A stretch of DNA of 64,000 bases. It comes from Tetrahymena thermophila SB210 (lineage: Eukaryota > Ciliophora > Oligohymenophorea > Hymenostomatida > Tetrahymenidae). A model generated the notes under the pieces. That model was not told the origin of the DNA. It searched no databases and saw only the letters and a list, made by a program, of their open reading frames with translations. The DNA is taken from contig NW_002476279.1 of assembly GCF_000189635.1 (NCBI RefSeq), positions 35,536-99,535 of the forward strand, read 5' to 3'. Positions 26,520 through 38,459 of the stretch are shown here, piece by piece. Every line of letters starts with the position of its first letter. The stretch's first letter is position 1. Made by a program: the position numbers and the translations under genes.

Positions 26520-27804
26520 AGTTTATATATATAAATTCATAAAAACTTAAATTTTTGTTTTGTAAATTTTCCATTAACTAACATATTATCAATTAATCTA
26601 TTAATTATTAGTATTCTTGCTTTATTGAGGATTTTTCTTATTTACCAAATAAGCAAAAGGTTTTACCAAAAAATTCTAAAATATTTAAACTTTAAAAGTA
26701 AAGGAATCAAAAGAAATTTATTTATTGAGTTAGTATTAAAATGTGATTAAATATTAATAATAAATAATATGTTAAAAATAAAAAAAACTTATAAAACTAA
26801 TAATAAATACATATTATATAGATTTTTTATAGATTACAAATTAATAATAATAAAAATATTCTGCTAAATCATCTAATATTAATAGGATAAATCCAAAAAA
26901 ACTTTTTAAAGAGAGAGATTTGTTAATTATTCAATAATCAATTTTCAAATTATTTGATTAATAACTATTATTATTTTATAACTATTCTTTTTGAAATTAA
27001 TTTAATTTATAAAAAAAAATACAATTAGATAATATTATATCTGTATAGTTTTTTCTAAAAAATTAATTACAAAGATAATTAAAATGAATACTTTTTATGA
27101 AAATTTACAAAATAAAATTATACACATAGAAATATTTTTTTAAATTCATATTTCGCTTGGTTTAGTTAGTTAAAATTAGCTGTTTTAGCTATTAAATATT
27201 GTTATTTATAAAATTCTTTATCAATATCTAAAATTATAATTAAAACGAAAAATGATTCGTTACCTGAAATTTTTTTTAATAGAAAATTTTTAGAGTATTC
27301 AATCATAAATGAAATTAATCATTTTTTTTTTGTTAATTTATGAGTTTTTTATTGTTAATTTTGGACATTTCAAGTTAAGAGTTAAATCTTTTATATTATT
27401 ATAGGGGGTTAAAAATAGGCGGAAAACCAGCAAAAAATAAATATTTTCAGATAAATGGTTATATGGCCGAATGACTAAAATGGTCATACGGTCGATCCCT
27501 AATAAATACTATTCAATTTTATATCAAAAGTATACATATTGGTAGTTTTATAACAACTATTTTTTTGCTGTTTTTATTTATAATAACGATAAATTAAATG
27601 AATAAACTTTTTTTATAAATATTAATATATTTGTTTTAAAAAGGTATTTTTATTGGTTAACTAATAGTATAAATATAAAAACAATATAAATTTCAAATAT
27701 TTATAATAAAAATAAAATTAATCTTTATTTTTGATAGTACTATACTACCTACTTACAATTTTAAATTAAAAAAGAAAGCAAGTATCAAACTTTACAAAAC
27801 AAAA
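26520..27804. other. tail-to-tail intergenic region between channels C and D
   Basis: About 1.3 kb lie between two convergent stop codons. It is mostly A/T homopolymer-rich. A short, relatively GC-rich island with a hairpin occurs at about 27408-27505 (listed separately). I see no gene. Confidence 0.6.
27465..27493. other. GC-richer hairpin in the convergent intergenic region
   Basis: GGCCGAATGAC and GTCATACGGTC are near-perfect inverted complements separated by TAAAATG. The stem is 11 bp with one A-A mismatch and one G-T pair, and the loop is 7 bases. It lies inside about 100 bases of unusually GC-containing sequence (TAGGCGGAAAACCAGC upstream, GTCGATCCC downstream) in an otherwise extremely AT-rich gap. 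It could be a bidirectional 3'-end signal, part of a small RNA, or the remnant of an older element. Confidence 0.4.
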
Positions 27805-30800
27805 TCATGAATGGTTAAATGAAACCATGTTATTTCTTTTTAAAGGTCCTTAAGTTGTCTTTTTAGGATACAATTTCTTTCTAATACTTTGATGCATAGT
27901 CATTTTTAAAGAAGTAGCTTTTTTAGTCATGTATTAATCTTTCAATTAATAAATAATAAGAGATTAATATTTCTTATATGCCTTTATAATACTTGACTGG
28001 TTATACTTTGGATAATAATACATAAACTCTTTAGCAATATCAAAAAAGAACTCGCATTTGCCAAATAAATGAAAGTTTTAAATTTTGTTGTCTAGACTGA
28101 TATCCATTTTTAAATTGTCTTTTTAACTATCCTTGAAGCCATTATGTGAAGAAGTAATACTTTATTATCTGTTATTTTCTTTAGATACCTCTTACTAACT
28201 TTACTTATTATTAGGTGTTTGATTTGATGGTAGGTTAAATCTCATAGCTTTTTTCTTTTTTTTATTTGCAGCTTATGCTTAAAATTGCTAATTAGTTAAT
28301 TGCTGCATGCTAGAGACTTAGAAATAGAATTTTTCTATTTGATTTTACATTTAACTTATAATAGAATTTAACATAGATACAACTGGAGTTCCACTATTTT
28401 ATTCATTCAATTAGTTAGCTTGTTAATGTGGCTAATTTTATTGTTGCTATTGTTGCAATGCGATATTATTTGAGCTGTTGATTTAGCTTGCAGATAATAT
28501 TTAGGGTTCTTCATCATGAAAAGATTTTGAGTTTTCAAATGTGAATTTGAAAGAATTAATATTATTTTTTTCTGATGGGGAATTTAATTAATTATAATTC
28601 ATTTAAGATGGCAGTTGCTATTATTAATTTATTTATTACTGATTTTGCTAATTTAATTATTAATTTTACTATTATTGGTTAAAATGTTGAAGTTATGACT
28701 AGATTAGTTGTTATTATTATTGCATATATTATAACTGCATAAGAGAAATGTACTTTTCTCTCAGATTACTTTAATTGTTACTTAATATGGATCTTCTTTG
28801 TTAATGGATTTTTTCAAGTATAGTGTGCTATTACAAAGGATAATTATTTTACTGTGGTTGGATATTATCTTCTGGCTATTTTTATGACACTTAGTCAAAA
28901 TAAATAGGATTTGGAGAATTTTATATATTTTGGGAAGTTTACTCAAAATTTTCTATTCTCGAATTTTTTGGTGTTTTTGTATTTGATTTGGATCTTCTTG
29001 GTTGGAGGTAGTATTACTAAAAGCCAGACTCATTTTAATTTTTCTTGTAATAATTTTAGTTGTTAACAAAATCAATGTGAATTTCAGAATAATCAAATTT
29101 AGAATCAAGAGGAATCTAAGAAGGCATTAAATTTGTACTTAGCTAGTTACTGTTAAGACTGTTAACTGCTTGCTCATATTATTGTTATTATTGCTATACT
29201 TGTGGCTGCTAAGGAGTATTTTAAATATCACTGCTATCGCTGGAGTCTTCACTTTCACTTGTTGTCATAAAGGAAGAGGAGGAAGACGAACTTAATTCTT
29301 ATTTTTAGTTAAACTGATTAAAAAAGAAATTGCTCTCACTCTTTTGTTGCTTAAATCCTTTAACTTTAACTTAAGGGTAATTATATTAAACTTCATCTTT
29401 TTACTCGTCTTTTTTTAAAAAATATGACAGCTTGATTTTCGGACATCTTAAATAGAATTCTTTATCCTTTTCTATCATCGTGCATTCTTATTATACATCA
29501 GTTTCTTCATAGTCTTCATAAATTTCTTTAACTAGGCCCCATCTAATCAATTTTAAACCTTACCTAATGGTTTCATTGCTAGTATAGGAAGAAATCTGCT
29601 TCTTTTTGTCCCTTCTATTTGTCTTTGTTCTATCTTGCTGAATGTTTAACACAAGCTTATTAAAATAGAGAGATTTATTAATTTTATAACAAACTTAAGG
29701 ACAACTGTATAAATTATGTTAGAATTAACCACAACTCTTACAAGGATATTAGTATCTCTTATCATTTAAAAATTAATCTCTCAAGCAGCAAGCTTTTTCC
29801 TATAAAGAATATACATAATTTTTCAATTAAATTTAATTTTTAATAAATATTTTTTATATTTTACTCTATCTTAACCAAATTATTTTATTATTTCTTCCCA
29901 TTAATGAAAATCTATATATGCTGCAGTAGTAATTCCTTTGCTTCTTACTGATATTTCTGATGGCTATTAAGTTATGAAGCACTTTAAATCTATCATCTTT
30001 TCGTCATACTTTAAAAATAAATAATACTTGGTTTATTTATTTAATTTTAAAGAATTTTAATTACATCGCATAAATTTAAAAAATTCCCGTTATTTGCTAT
30101 AAAATATTCTGTCTATCCTTTTGTAATAAAAAATAGATGTTTCATTTATTGACCTTTCTAAACTAGTATTTCGCCTGGAGCAAATCTTCTTTCTCTCATA
30201 ACTAAACTAAGTTGAATAAGGAACTCTTAACTAAAAGTTCCTTTAATTAGCTTGATAGTTTTAAGGATTCTCCCAAAATACTCTTTAAGCAGCTCTTCTT
30301 TAATTTCTTAAGAACATGTTTCTAGAATTTTAGCACCTTTTATGTATATCAAATTGTCATTAGTTATAAACAACATAATTTTAAATTCATAATTTACCTT
30401 CTGTAATATTTGAATCCTGAAAATCCTCAATGAATTCTAGATATTTCAAAACTCTCATTTAAGTAGATAATTAAACTTATCTTTCATTCATATAGCTAGA
30501 AATTAAGCTTTGCTTATTCCTGAAATCCTTAGTCTTTTTCTAAATATCTTATATAATACTGCCTATCAAATTTACACTGAATGCAAATAAACCACAGCTA
30601 ATAAAGGCCATACCCAAAACATATATCTTTTCATAGTAGTTTAATGGATGAATGTCGCCATAGCCGATTGTGCACATTGAAATCATTGTAAAATATATTG
30701 AATTAATATACTATTCCCCAGCAGAAGTATTCAAGAGATCATTTTACCTCAGCCAATTGTTTTATATGCCTTGCCATTCACTGTAGATTGCTACAAAATG

Positions 30801-32339
30801 AAAACCACAACCAAATATATGAATTGAAAGAAAAATGAAACAAAATAATTTAATTAGCTCTTGCAAGGAAGATAACTTTTAATAAAGTTATAGATTTAAA
30901 TTTGTTCTCTCAATTTTTTCTGTAATCTAAATTTTTATTTTAAAAATCTATGAGTTTAATTTATAAAAATTTTAATTTATTTGGATGCTTACTGAGTTTA
31001 CCATGATCAATAGTGCTAAAAAATTTAAAAGTTTAAAATCAATAATGAAGTTAATGGCGAGTAAACTTAAACTTATAAAGTTAGTCTTAAATTTTTCTTT
31101 GAAGTATTTTTCATAAATCCTCATTCTAACCATGACTATTTCTCCGAATTCATAAAACCCTGTATGAAAGCCTATAAAAATATCAGCAACGAAGACTCCA
31201 ACCTAAAAATAATTCATTATTTTTAAAACTTTCTTTTAGCTATCAGTTAAATCAAAACTCCATTCTATTGGTATAGCCAATAAAAAGAATAATATGACTA
31301 AAAGGAATGCAATTTCCCAAATAAGTATGAAAGGGTTGTTGGGCTTAAAAATTATAACTCTTTTTAAAATTTATTTTAATATCTTTCTAGTACGAATCAC
31401 TATGCTAAAAATAAATTTTTTCATGATGGATTCCTTGTGGAAATTAGATAAATTATAGCTAGAAACATTTATTTCACGGATAAAATTGATTCTTTCAAAT
31501 ATATTTCGATGTTTCACCTTTTGAATTTCATCAATCCTCTTTCGTTAGTTTTTTTAAATAATAATTGCATTATCACCAATAATTCTATATTAAAGAACTG
31601 ATAACATATTATGCTTTTTATACATATATCTTACCAAAAGCGATTTTACAAATTAGAGGAGATATGAAAAAATAACAATCTAATTTCTGAGTTTTATTGC
31701 TTCCTATCCCTCTTCGTTTTATTTACTATTAACAAATTCATCTGCATGATTATTTTCATATTAAAAGTAGTCTTCAGTTACACCATTTCCAATATTAAGC
31801 AGTTATTAATCTTTATTCTACTATTAATCATTTATAGTTTTAATTTTCTACTAAATATATTGGTTTCCCTTTTTTTAATTTGACTTTATAATTTATTGAA
31901 TATCATTGTAGTTAATCTCTTTTTTTGACTTTGTTCTAACTATTTCACTCACTTTTGAGTTCCTTTTTAGTTAATCTGTAGATGTAATATCTAAATTTCT
32001 AGACTATTGTTCATCCATAGCTAACTCTAACTTTGAATTAGCTTTTTCTTACCTTTCAGAGTAATCTACTTCTTTATTTTTAAGACATTAATTGGAAAAC
32101 ACTTAATCGTATCCATGAAGATCTTATGAAAATGAATCAATCGCATCACTTCCTTTTCTCTATAAAATATTTGTAGTAGAAATAAAACTTGAGGCATTAA
32201 ACATTCTCCTTCTATTATTTGCTCCTTCAACATTAATAACATAATCATTTCTATAAGTAATAAACATTTTATAAATTCAATTATGCAAGTAGGTGTTTTT
32301 AATATGATACGTTGGGCTCTTGGCTTGTTGAGCATCCAT
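27805..32339 (-). CDS. six-TM K+ channel with CNBHD and CCHC zinc knuckle (channel D)
   Basis: Six exons on the minus strand (32311-32339, 31002-32250, 30398-30926, 30065-30336, 29865-30008, 27805-29799) encode 1405 residues. An apparent early TGA disappears when the 60-base intron 32251-32310 is removed, joining MDAQQAKSPT to NDYVINVEGANNRRRMF. The core includes a filter in TMISMCTIGYGDIHP. The CNBHD contains CFITQQPSEISVRSKG. The knuckle is CKSCGQFQHNLYSC (29701-29742), followed by LRCPKIK and a serine-rich acidic cluster. The tail is very Gln-rich and ends in the box FGKCEFFFDIAKEF with YYYPKYN. The S4 region has no regularly spaced arginines. The gene is convergent with channel C, and its exon boundaries match the other paralogues. 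Confidence 0.88.
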
Positions 32340-33392
32340 TTAAAGAATAAATGATGTATATCAATTGATCAATTAATAAACTAAAAATATATTTTATTTA
32401 TCCTTGCAATGTTCTGTGAAATTAAATCGAATATTATTTATTTGTTCAAAATTTTGTTATATTAATAATATACCGTAAAATGATCTCTATTAGTATTTGA
32501 GTTCAGTAAGATTAAAAACTATAATTATTACTTGTAAATAAATTAACAAAACATTTATTATTATAAGGTACGATTATAAAGTAATTTATTAAAGTAAGTT
32601 ATTATTACTTTATAAATGTACTGATATAAGAAAATACAAATATTTCAAACAAAAAAATTAATTAAAATATGAACTGCAAGAGAGTTAGCTAAATAACTGT
32701 TGGCTAACAAATTAAATATAAAATTGATTTTAATAGCTTTCATTTAATTTTACATTATTTTATATATAATTAATCAAAACGAAACATATTCAAATATAAA
32801 AGCTAAAAATTATATCAAAATTTCACTTAGAATTAAAATCTATGAAAAGTCAAAATTTAATAATAGCTAGGTATAATTTTATATTTTTATTAATTTTAAA
32901 GCTATTTTAAGTTTAATTAATTAATTGATATGATTTATTTAGCAATTAAATATTTCAATTTTTATTTAAAAATTTTTTTAATTTATTATGTAAATTTAAC
33001 GTAAAGAGATTAACTAAAAGTATAAATTACAAAAAAAAAGATTATTTAAAACTAAATATCATTTATAATTTTTTATATTTGATAGAATTTAAATTTTTAT
33101 TACTAATACTTTAATCATATTTTTAAATTTTAATTATTTTTTAAGTTATTTTTATTGTTTAATATGTTGATTTTATTTATTTAGCTACTAAATATTTTAA
33201 TTTATTGCATAAAAATTAATTAAAAATATAAATTCCAATTAAATATTTTATAAAAAAACTGAACATTAATTAATATTTTTTAAAAATGATAGAATTTTAA
33301 TATTTAATATCTCACAATTATCTATCAAATTAATTAAATCAATTGATTTTTTAATATTTAAGATCTAATTATGATCAAATTAATTTATTTTT
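32340..33392. other. intergenic between channels E and D
   Basis: About 1.05 kb of AT-rich sequence between the start of channel D and the stop of channel E, both on the minus strand. It should hold the promoter of channel D. No gene or notable repeat was seen. Confidence 0.6.
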
Positions 33393-36300
33393 TCACTTTT
33401 CAGTAGCTTAATTTTATTATTGTATTGGCGTATTATTAAATTTTACTTTAGTTGAAGGAGATTTCCAAATGTCTTAAATTGAAAAAAAAGATTAAACTAA
33501 GGATTCTTTGAATTAATATTTTTTTTTGTGGATTTTATGAGAGTTTTTGTTATTTTTATTTTATATTTTTTTGAAAATCCTAATTACATTTGAGATATTT
33601 CCTTTAGGGTAGTATACGTGAAATTCTTTACTTTTATCGAACTCAAATTGCAGCTTTCCAAAGATATGCTCTTTGCTTGGTAAGGTTAGATTAGGATAGT
33701 TTTACTAGGTCATACTTTCAAGATTAAAAGATTTGTTTCCATCTATATCAAATTGAGTTTTTGAAAGTTATTTTTATTTGATAAAAGACTTTGCTTAATC
33801 GAGGGCACTATTAGTTTTCTTTTTAATATAATCATTCTAAATATTTGTATTAGCTTATTTACTTAAATTTTAAAACTACTGTAGGATAGTAAATTAAAGC
33901 ATATTAACACTCTTTTAAAGAGCTTTTATTTGTTTTCTAAAATTATTTTAGTCAGACTCTTAACGATAGCAATCCCTATTTTTACTATCATTTGAACCTT
34001 AGTTCATAATTGAAGAAGTGTCTTCAAAAATATTTTTTTGAGGACACTGCATTTGTATAAGAGAGTCATTAGCTTATTGCTGCTGATTCAAAATATTTAC
34101 TAGATTGATATTTTTAGCAGCTTAATTTACTAAATTAACTTGCTAACTAAAAGAATTTCTGGTGCTCAAAACTCCTTGTAGGTTTAAAGGTGAGGATCTT
34201 TAATCTATGTCATTGAATTCTTCTAAATCTCTATTATTGCTATCTCCAGTTTAACCATGATTAGTTTGGAGTGGTTTAGATAGTCTTATAGATAAATTTT
34301 ACTAAATTTAATCTTAAGTACTTTCAAAATTTTATATATTATTCTTATATATAATTTAAGCTCGTTAATGATTTGAAATGGTGGTATTGTTTATTTTTTA
34401 TTTGTTTAATTATTCTTAATTTATATCTAATTTAATATTTTCTTCAGATAATGGGATTATCTAAGATGATTAATAAGAATCATCAATTTCTTCTTCTTTA
34501 ATCATATTTATTATTTATGGATTTTAAATTTTTGATACTAATTTTTTTTAGTTGTTAGATGTATATATGATATCTCCAAGAATTGCATCAATATGTTGAG
34601 GACTTTCTGTTATATTTTCTGGTAATATTTAATTTTGAAATGAAATTTTTGATTGGCTTTTTGAGTGAAAAGTCTGACTATTCTCAGAGAGGTTACTTTC
34701 GCTAGAACTATATTCATCGTCTTCATCTATCCAGCTTTTAATTTACAAATGAAATATATCGTCTATATTATAATTATCTCCTTGTCTTTATTATATCTTC
34801 TTGTTGGAATCTAAAATTCTAGGACACCTTTTAAAGAATTGCCTATCACTTTCTATAATATTTACTTCTTAAATTACATTTATATTCTAATACTTGGTGT
34901 AAGATTCTTAAGCTTTTTACCATCTTAGTATTCTTAAAAAGTTTCTTACTAGCATTTAGTTTCTGAGAGTAGGATATTTTTGTCTTTTTGAAAATTTTAT
35001 TTTTTCCCCTCTTTCTTACTATGCTGAATAACTGTGTTTTTTGATAATCATATCTTTGCTTAGCCCCAAATGAAGCTTTGGGCAGTCAAATATATTATGC
35101 CTGAATTATCCACAACTCATGCATTTGATATCACTCAATTCTTCGCTTTACATCTAATCTCTTAAGTAGCAAAACTTTTCCTTTTAAAAAAGTAAATTTT
35201 TTTCTGAAAATGATTTAAAAATTTAGTTAATTTGATCAGATGATTGAAAAAAAATTCTTACCTAATCGACTAGATATATTTTAAGAGTATCTAAAAAATC
35301 CTCCATTGAGAAATAGGCGACAATTGTTTTAGTTTAACATCTAATTGAAATGTCTGCTTATTAACCTGTAGCAAATAATTTAAAATCTACTATTTTAGCT
35401 TCCTAAAAATAATTAATTTATTGAGGCTTTTTAAATATGGAAAAAGTTACATTAAATTTAAGAAGAGATCTCTAATATTCTTTGTTTTACATGAAATATT
35501 CTATTTCTCCCTTTTAAATAAAATATAGATATTGGAGAGGAGAGCCTCTAGTAAATAAAATCTCTCCAGGACCTAGTATTTTTTCTTTCATTTTTAAACT
35601 GATAGCTTATAGAAAAGCTAGGCTAAAATATTTTTTTAATATTGAATTTAATAAAATCTTAGTGTAGTATTCTTATTAAACTTCTTCTCTCAATTCTTGC
35701 GGGCATTGACTTAAAATTTAATAGCCTAGGTTTTATCATTTTTGTTAAAATTTAAATATTTAAAATAATCAAATTATTTTTTTAGCAAATCTTTAAGATT
35801 AAAAAAATAAATTTAAATTTAAAATTTTATTAAATGTAGAAATAAATAAAAATATTTGCCCATATTTGGATGTGTATACCTTTTGCAATGGTGACATCTG
35901 ATTCTTTATGCAAGTATTCTATGTACTTAATGATTTTTATATATGTTTCTTTTTTTGTACCTTTAAACTTAAGGTAATTAGATAGCTCATATCGCTTTTA
36001 TTTAAAAATTTGTTGCTTTTGATTAATCTCAGCAAATAGAGTTCCTATACAATTTACACAATAAGCAAACAAGCCACAAGTGATAAAAGTCATAAAGCAA
36101 ACATATATCTTTTCATATATATTAATAGGAGCTATATCTCCATACCCTATGGTAATCATAGTTATGATGGTAAAGTAAATTGAATTGATATATAACACAA
36201 CCCAGTCTGAGTTATCAAGCTTTTATACTGAAATCCAATTATCAAGCGGAGAAAACTAACCACTTTACTTTGAATATGTTCCTATCAAATGAAATCCACA

Positions 36301-38123
36301 TCCCCAAAAATGTGCCATTATCAAAATGTACACACTAAGTTTACTTAATTCATATAAAGTTGGAAATTTTGAAGATATTTCAAAATGTTCATCAATTCTT
36401 TAAATTTTTTTTCTAACCTAAATAAAATTTTGTAAATAAATTAAGTTACAGTGGTTAATTAAATAATATAATAAATACTTAATCAAATCTCAAAATTACT
36501 ATAATTCCTTCAATTACACTAATTTATTATATCAAATTAATTATAATCAAAACCATTGAGCATATCTCAACCCAGAATTAAAATTTAAAATACTATTTTG
36601 CAATCTTAATTTTATCCAAAACAAGTACACCAGATTCATAAAATCCAGTTTAGAAAGCAATAAATATTTCTATAAATAAACAAAGAACTGCAGCTGAATA
36701 AAATAATAGAAACTAAGATTTTTACTGAGCCTGTATGAAGAAGCAGAGTTTTATAGGAATGATCAGTATATGAGAAACCAATTAAAGTAATAAAATGATA
36801 TTTAAAATAATAATAAGAGCATGATCAGGTTAAAATGCATTACCTGAAAATATTTATTTAAAACGAATAACGAATTTGAGCTTTACATAATCTCTCTGTC
36901 TTTAATAAAAAGATTTAAAATTTATTTTTTTTTTATCTTTAATACTTATTATATTTTTTTGTAGCGATTGTGATTGAATAGGGTCAAAATACTTGGATTG
37001 TTTAGACATTAGTTGCTAATTTTGTAATTGCTTTTAACACTCTCTTTACTTAGCAAAAAAAATCATATTTTCATTCGCTTTATCATCAATTAGGGCTAAG
37101 TGCATTTTTTTGAGATTCATAGGGTTTTTCTAAGCTGTTTTTTTAACTAAATTCATTACAAATCTCTTTACAAAGGTAAAAATAATGAGGTAATTTTTAA
37201 CAGTAAAAGTGTTTTCTTAATCTAATTCGTTTTAGCCACTACTTTATAAATCTTTATATAACCTTTATGAGCTCAGCATTTCATCTTTTTGATTTTCAGG
37301 TTTAAAAAATATAAATTCTTTGGATTCAAATTAATTCTTGGAAAAAAATGAGATTTCCTTTTTTTAAGGACTTTTGAAATCTGAAATATGAGATGAAATT
37401 TTTCTTTTAGCAATTTTTTTTGGAGAATCTTCAAGCTTTGCTATTACTCTTTCATTAAGCCAAGCAATCTGCTTTTGTAAAAAATTAAAAGTTTGGTTTG
37501 GAGAATTTTCAACGCTAATTGCATTATGTGCATATAATAAATTATTGCTTTCTCTATTAGTATTGGAATATACTGTATTATTACCCAAATATTCGTTTGT
37601 GAATTAACTCTAATCCTTCCTTAGACTAACTTAATCTTAATCTATATTAAAAAGAATAATTATGATACTCAAATATTATATAAATATTGTAAAATAAAGT
37701 CTATTTATTAAAATTATTTTCAGCTTAAAACAATTTACAATGTATTTTATTCAAGTCTCTAGAAGTACTATTTTATAAATTCAACATATTTTCGTGATTA
37801 TTTTGTTCATCTATTACATCTTATTCTTAATAGTCTTCAACATCTTACTTTGATATTTGTTAATTTCTATACGATCTATGAAAAGAAACATCATTGTCTG
37901 TACCCTCAAACAATTTACCTCTATTTTGAGCCCCTTCAATATTTATTTTATAACTAGATTTACTTAATGGTTTAGTATTTTTATAAATAATTATTTAATA
38001 TGTATTGTTTTAAATAAATAGCTTTAATTAATAATACTCTGCTAATGAAAACGAGGAATTATAATTGTTTGAGATATTTAGCGATGTATCATTATTAGGC
38101 AACTTAGTTTATTACTAGTTCAT
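33393..38123 (-). CDS. six-TM K+ channel with CNBHD and CCHC zinc knuckle (channel E)
   Basis: Exons: 37739-38123 (itself probably split by an 84-base phase-2 intron at 37954-38037), 36479-37641, 35880-36417, 35451-35725, 35262-35402 and 33393-35180. The product is about 1400 residues. The 84-base intron is favoured because all four paralogues have a phase-2 intron just before the NRR motif. Features: NIEGAQNRGKLF (second Arg replaced by Gly); six membrane segments; filter in TIITMITIGYGDIAP; a CNBHD with FATGQQADISIRCQTK; knuckle CMSCGQFRHNIFDC (35082-35123); KRCPRI; a serine-acidic cluster; a Gln/Asn-rich tail; and the box FGKLQFEFDKSKEF with YYPKGN. Like its relatives it lacks the standard cyclic-nucleotide contact residues. 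Confidence 0.87.
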
Positions 38124-38459
38124 ATATAATTTAATAAACCTAAGTAGTTTGCTGTAATTTTTAAGTTAAATCCAACTTTGAGTTATTTTAATTTCTACTT
38201 AGTTTTGATTGATTGATTAATATAAATAACTATTAATGAGTATTTTTTGTAGTAATTCTATTTAGAAAATTAACCAAATTTTTAATGTAAAATAAATAAG
38301 TAAATAAGATTTGGCTTAAAATATACATTGTAGTTTATATAAATGCATTTTTTACTGATATAAAATCCATAGTTTATATGCTTATTAACATATTAAAATA
38401 AGTAACTCATTTTCATATATCTAAATTTTTTTGCTTTTATTTAATTTATTGACAAAAAC
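38124..38459. other. intergenic upstream of channel E
   Basis: These 336 AT-rich bases lie between the channel E start and the stop of the ELP5-like gene, both on the minus strand. Probably the channel E promoter and the ELP5 3' UTR; nothing else is recognised. Confidence 0.55.

Noticed and set aside
32251-32310. Premature TGA in channel D
   Set aside because: The TGA is inside a canonical 60-base GT-AG intron, at the same position and phase as an intron in the other channels.
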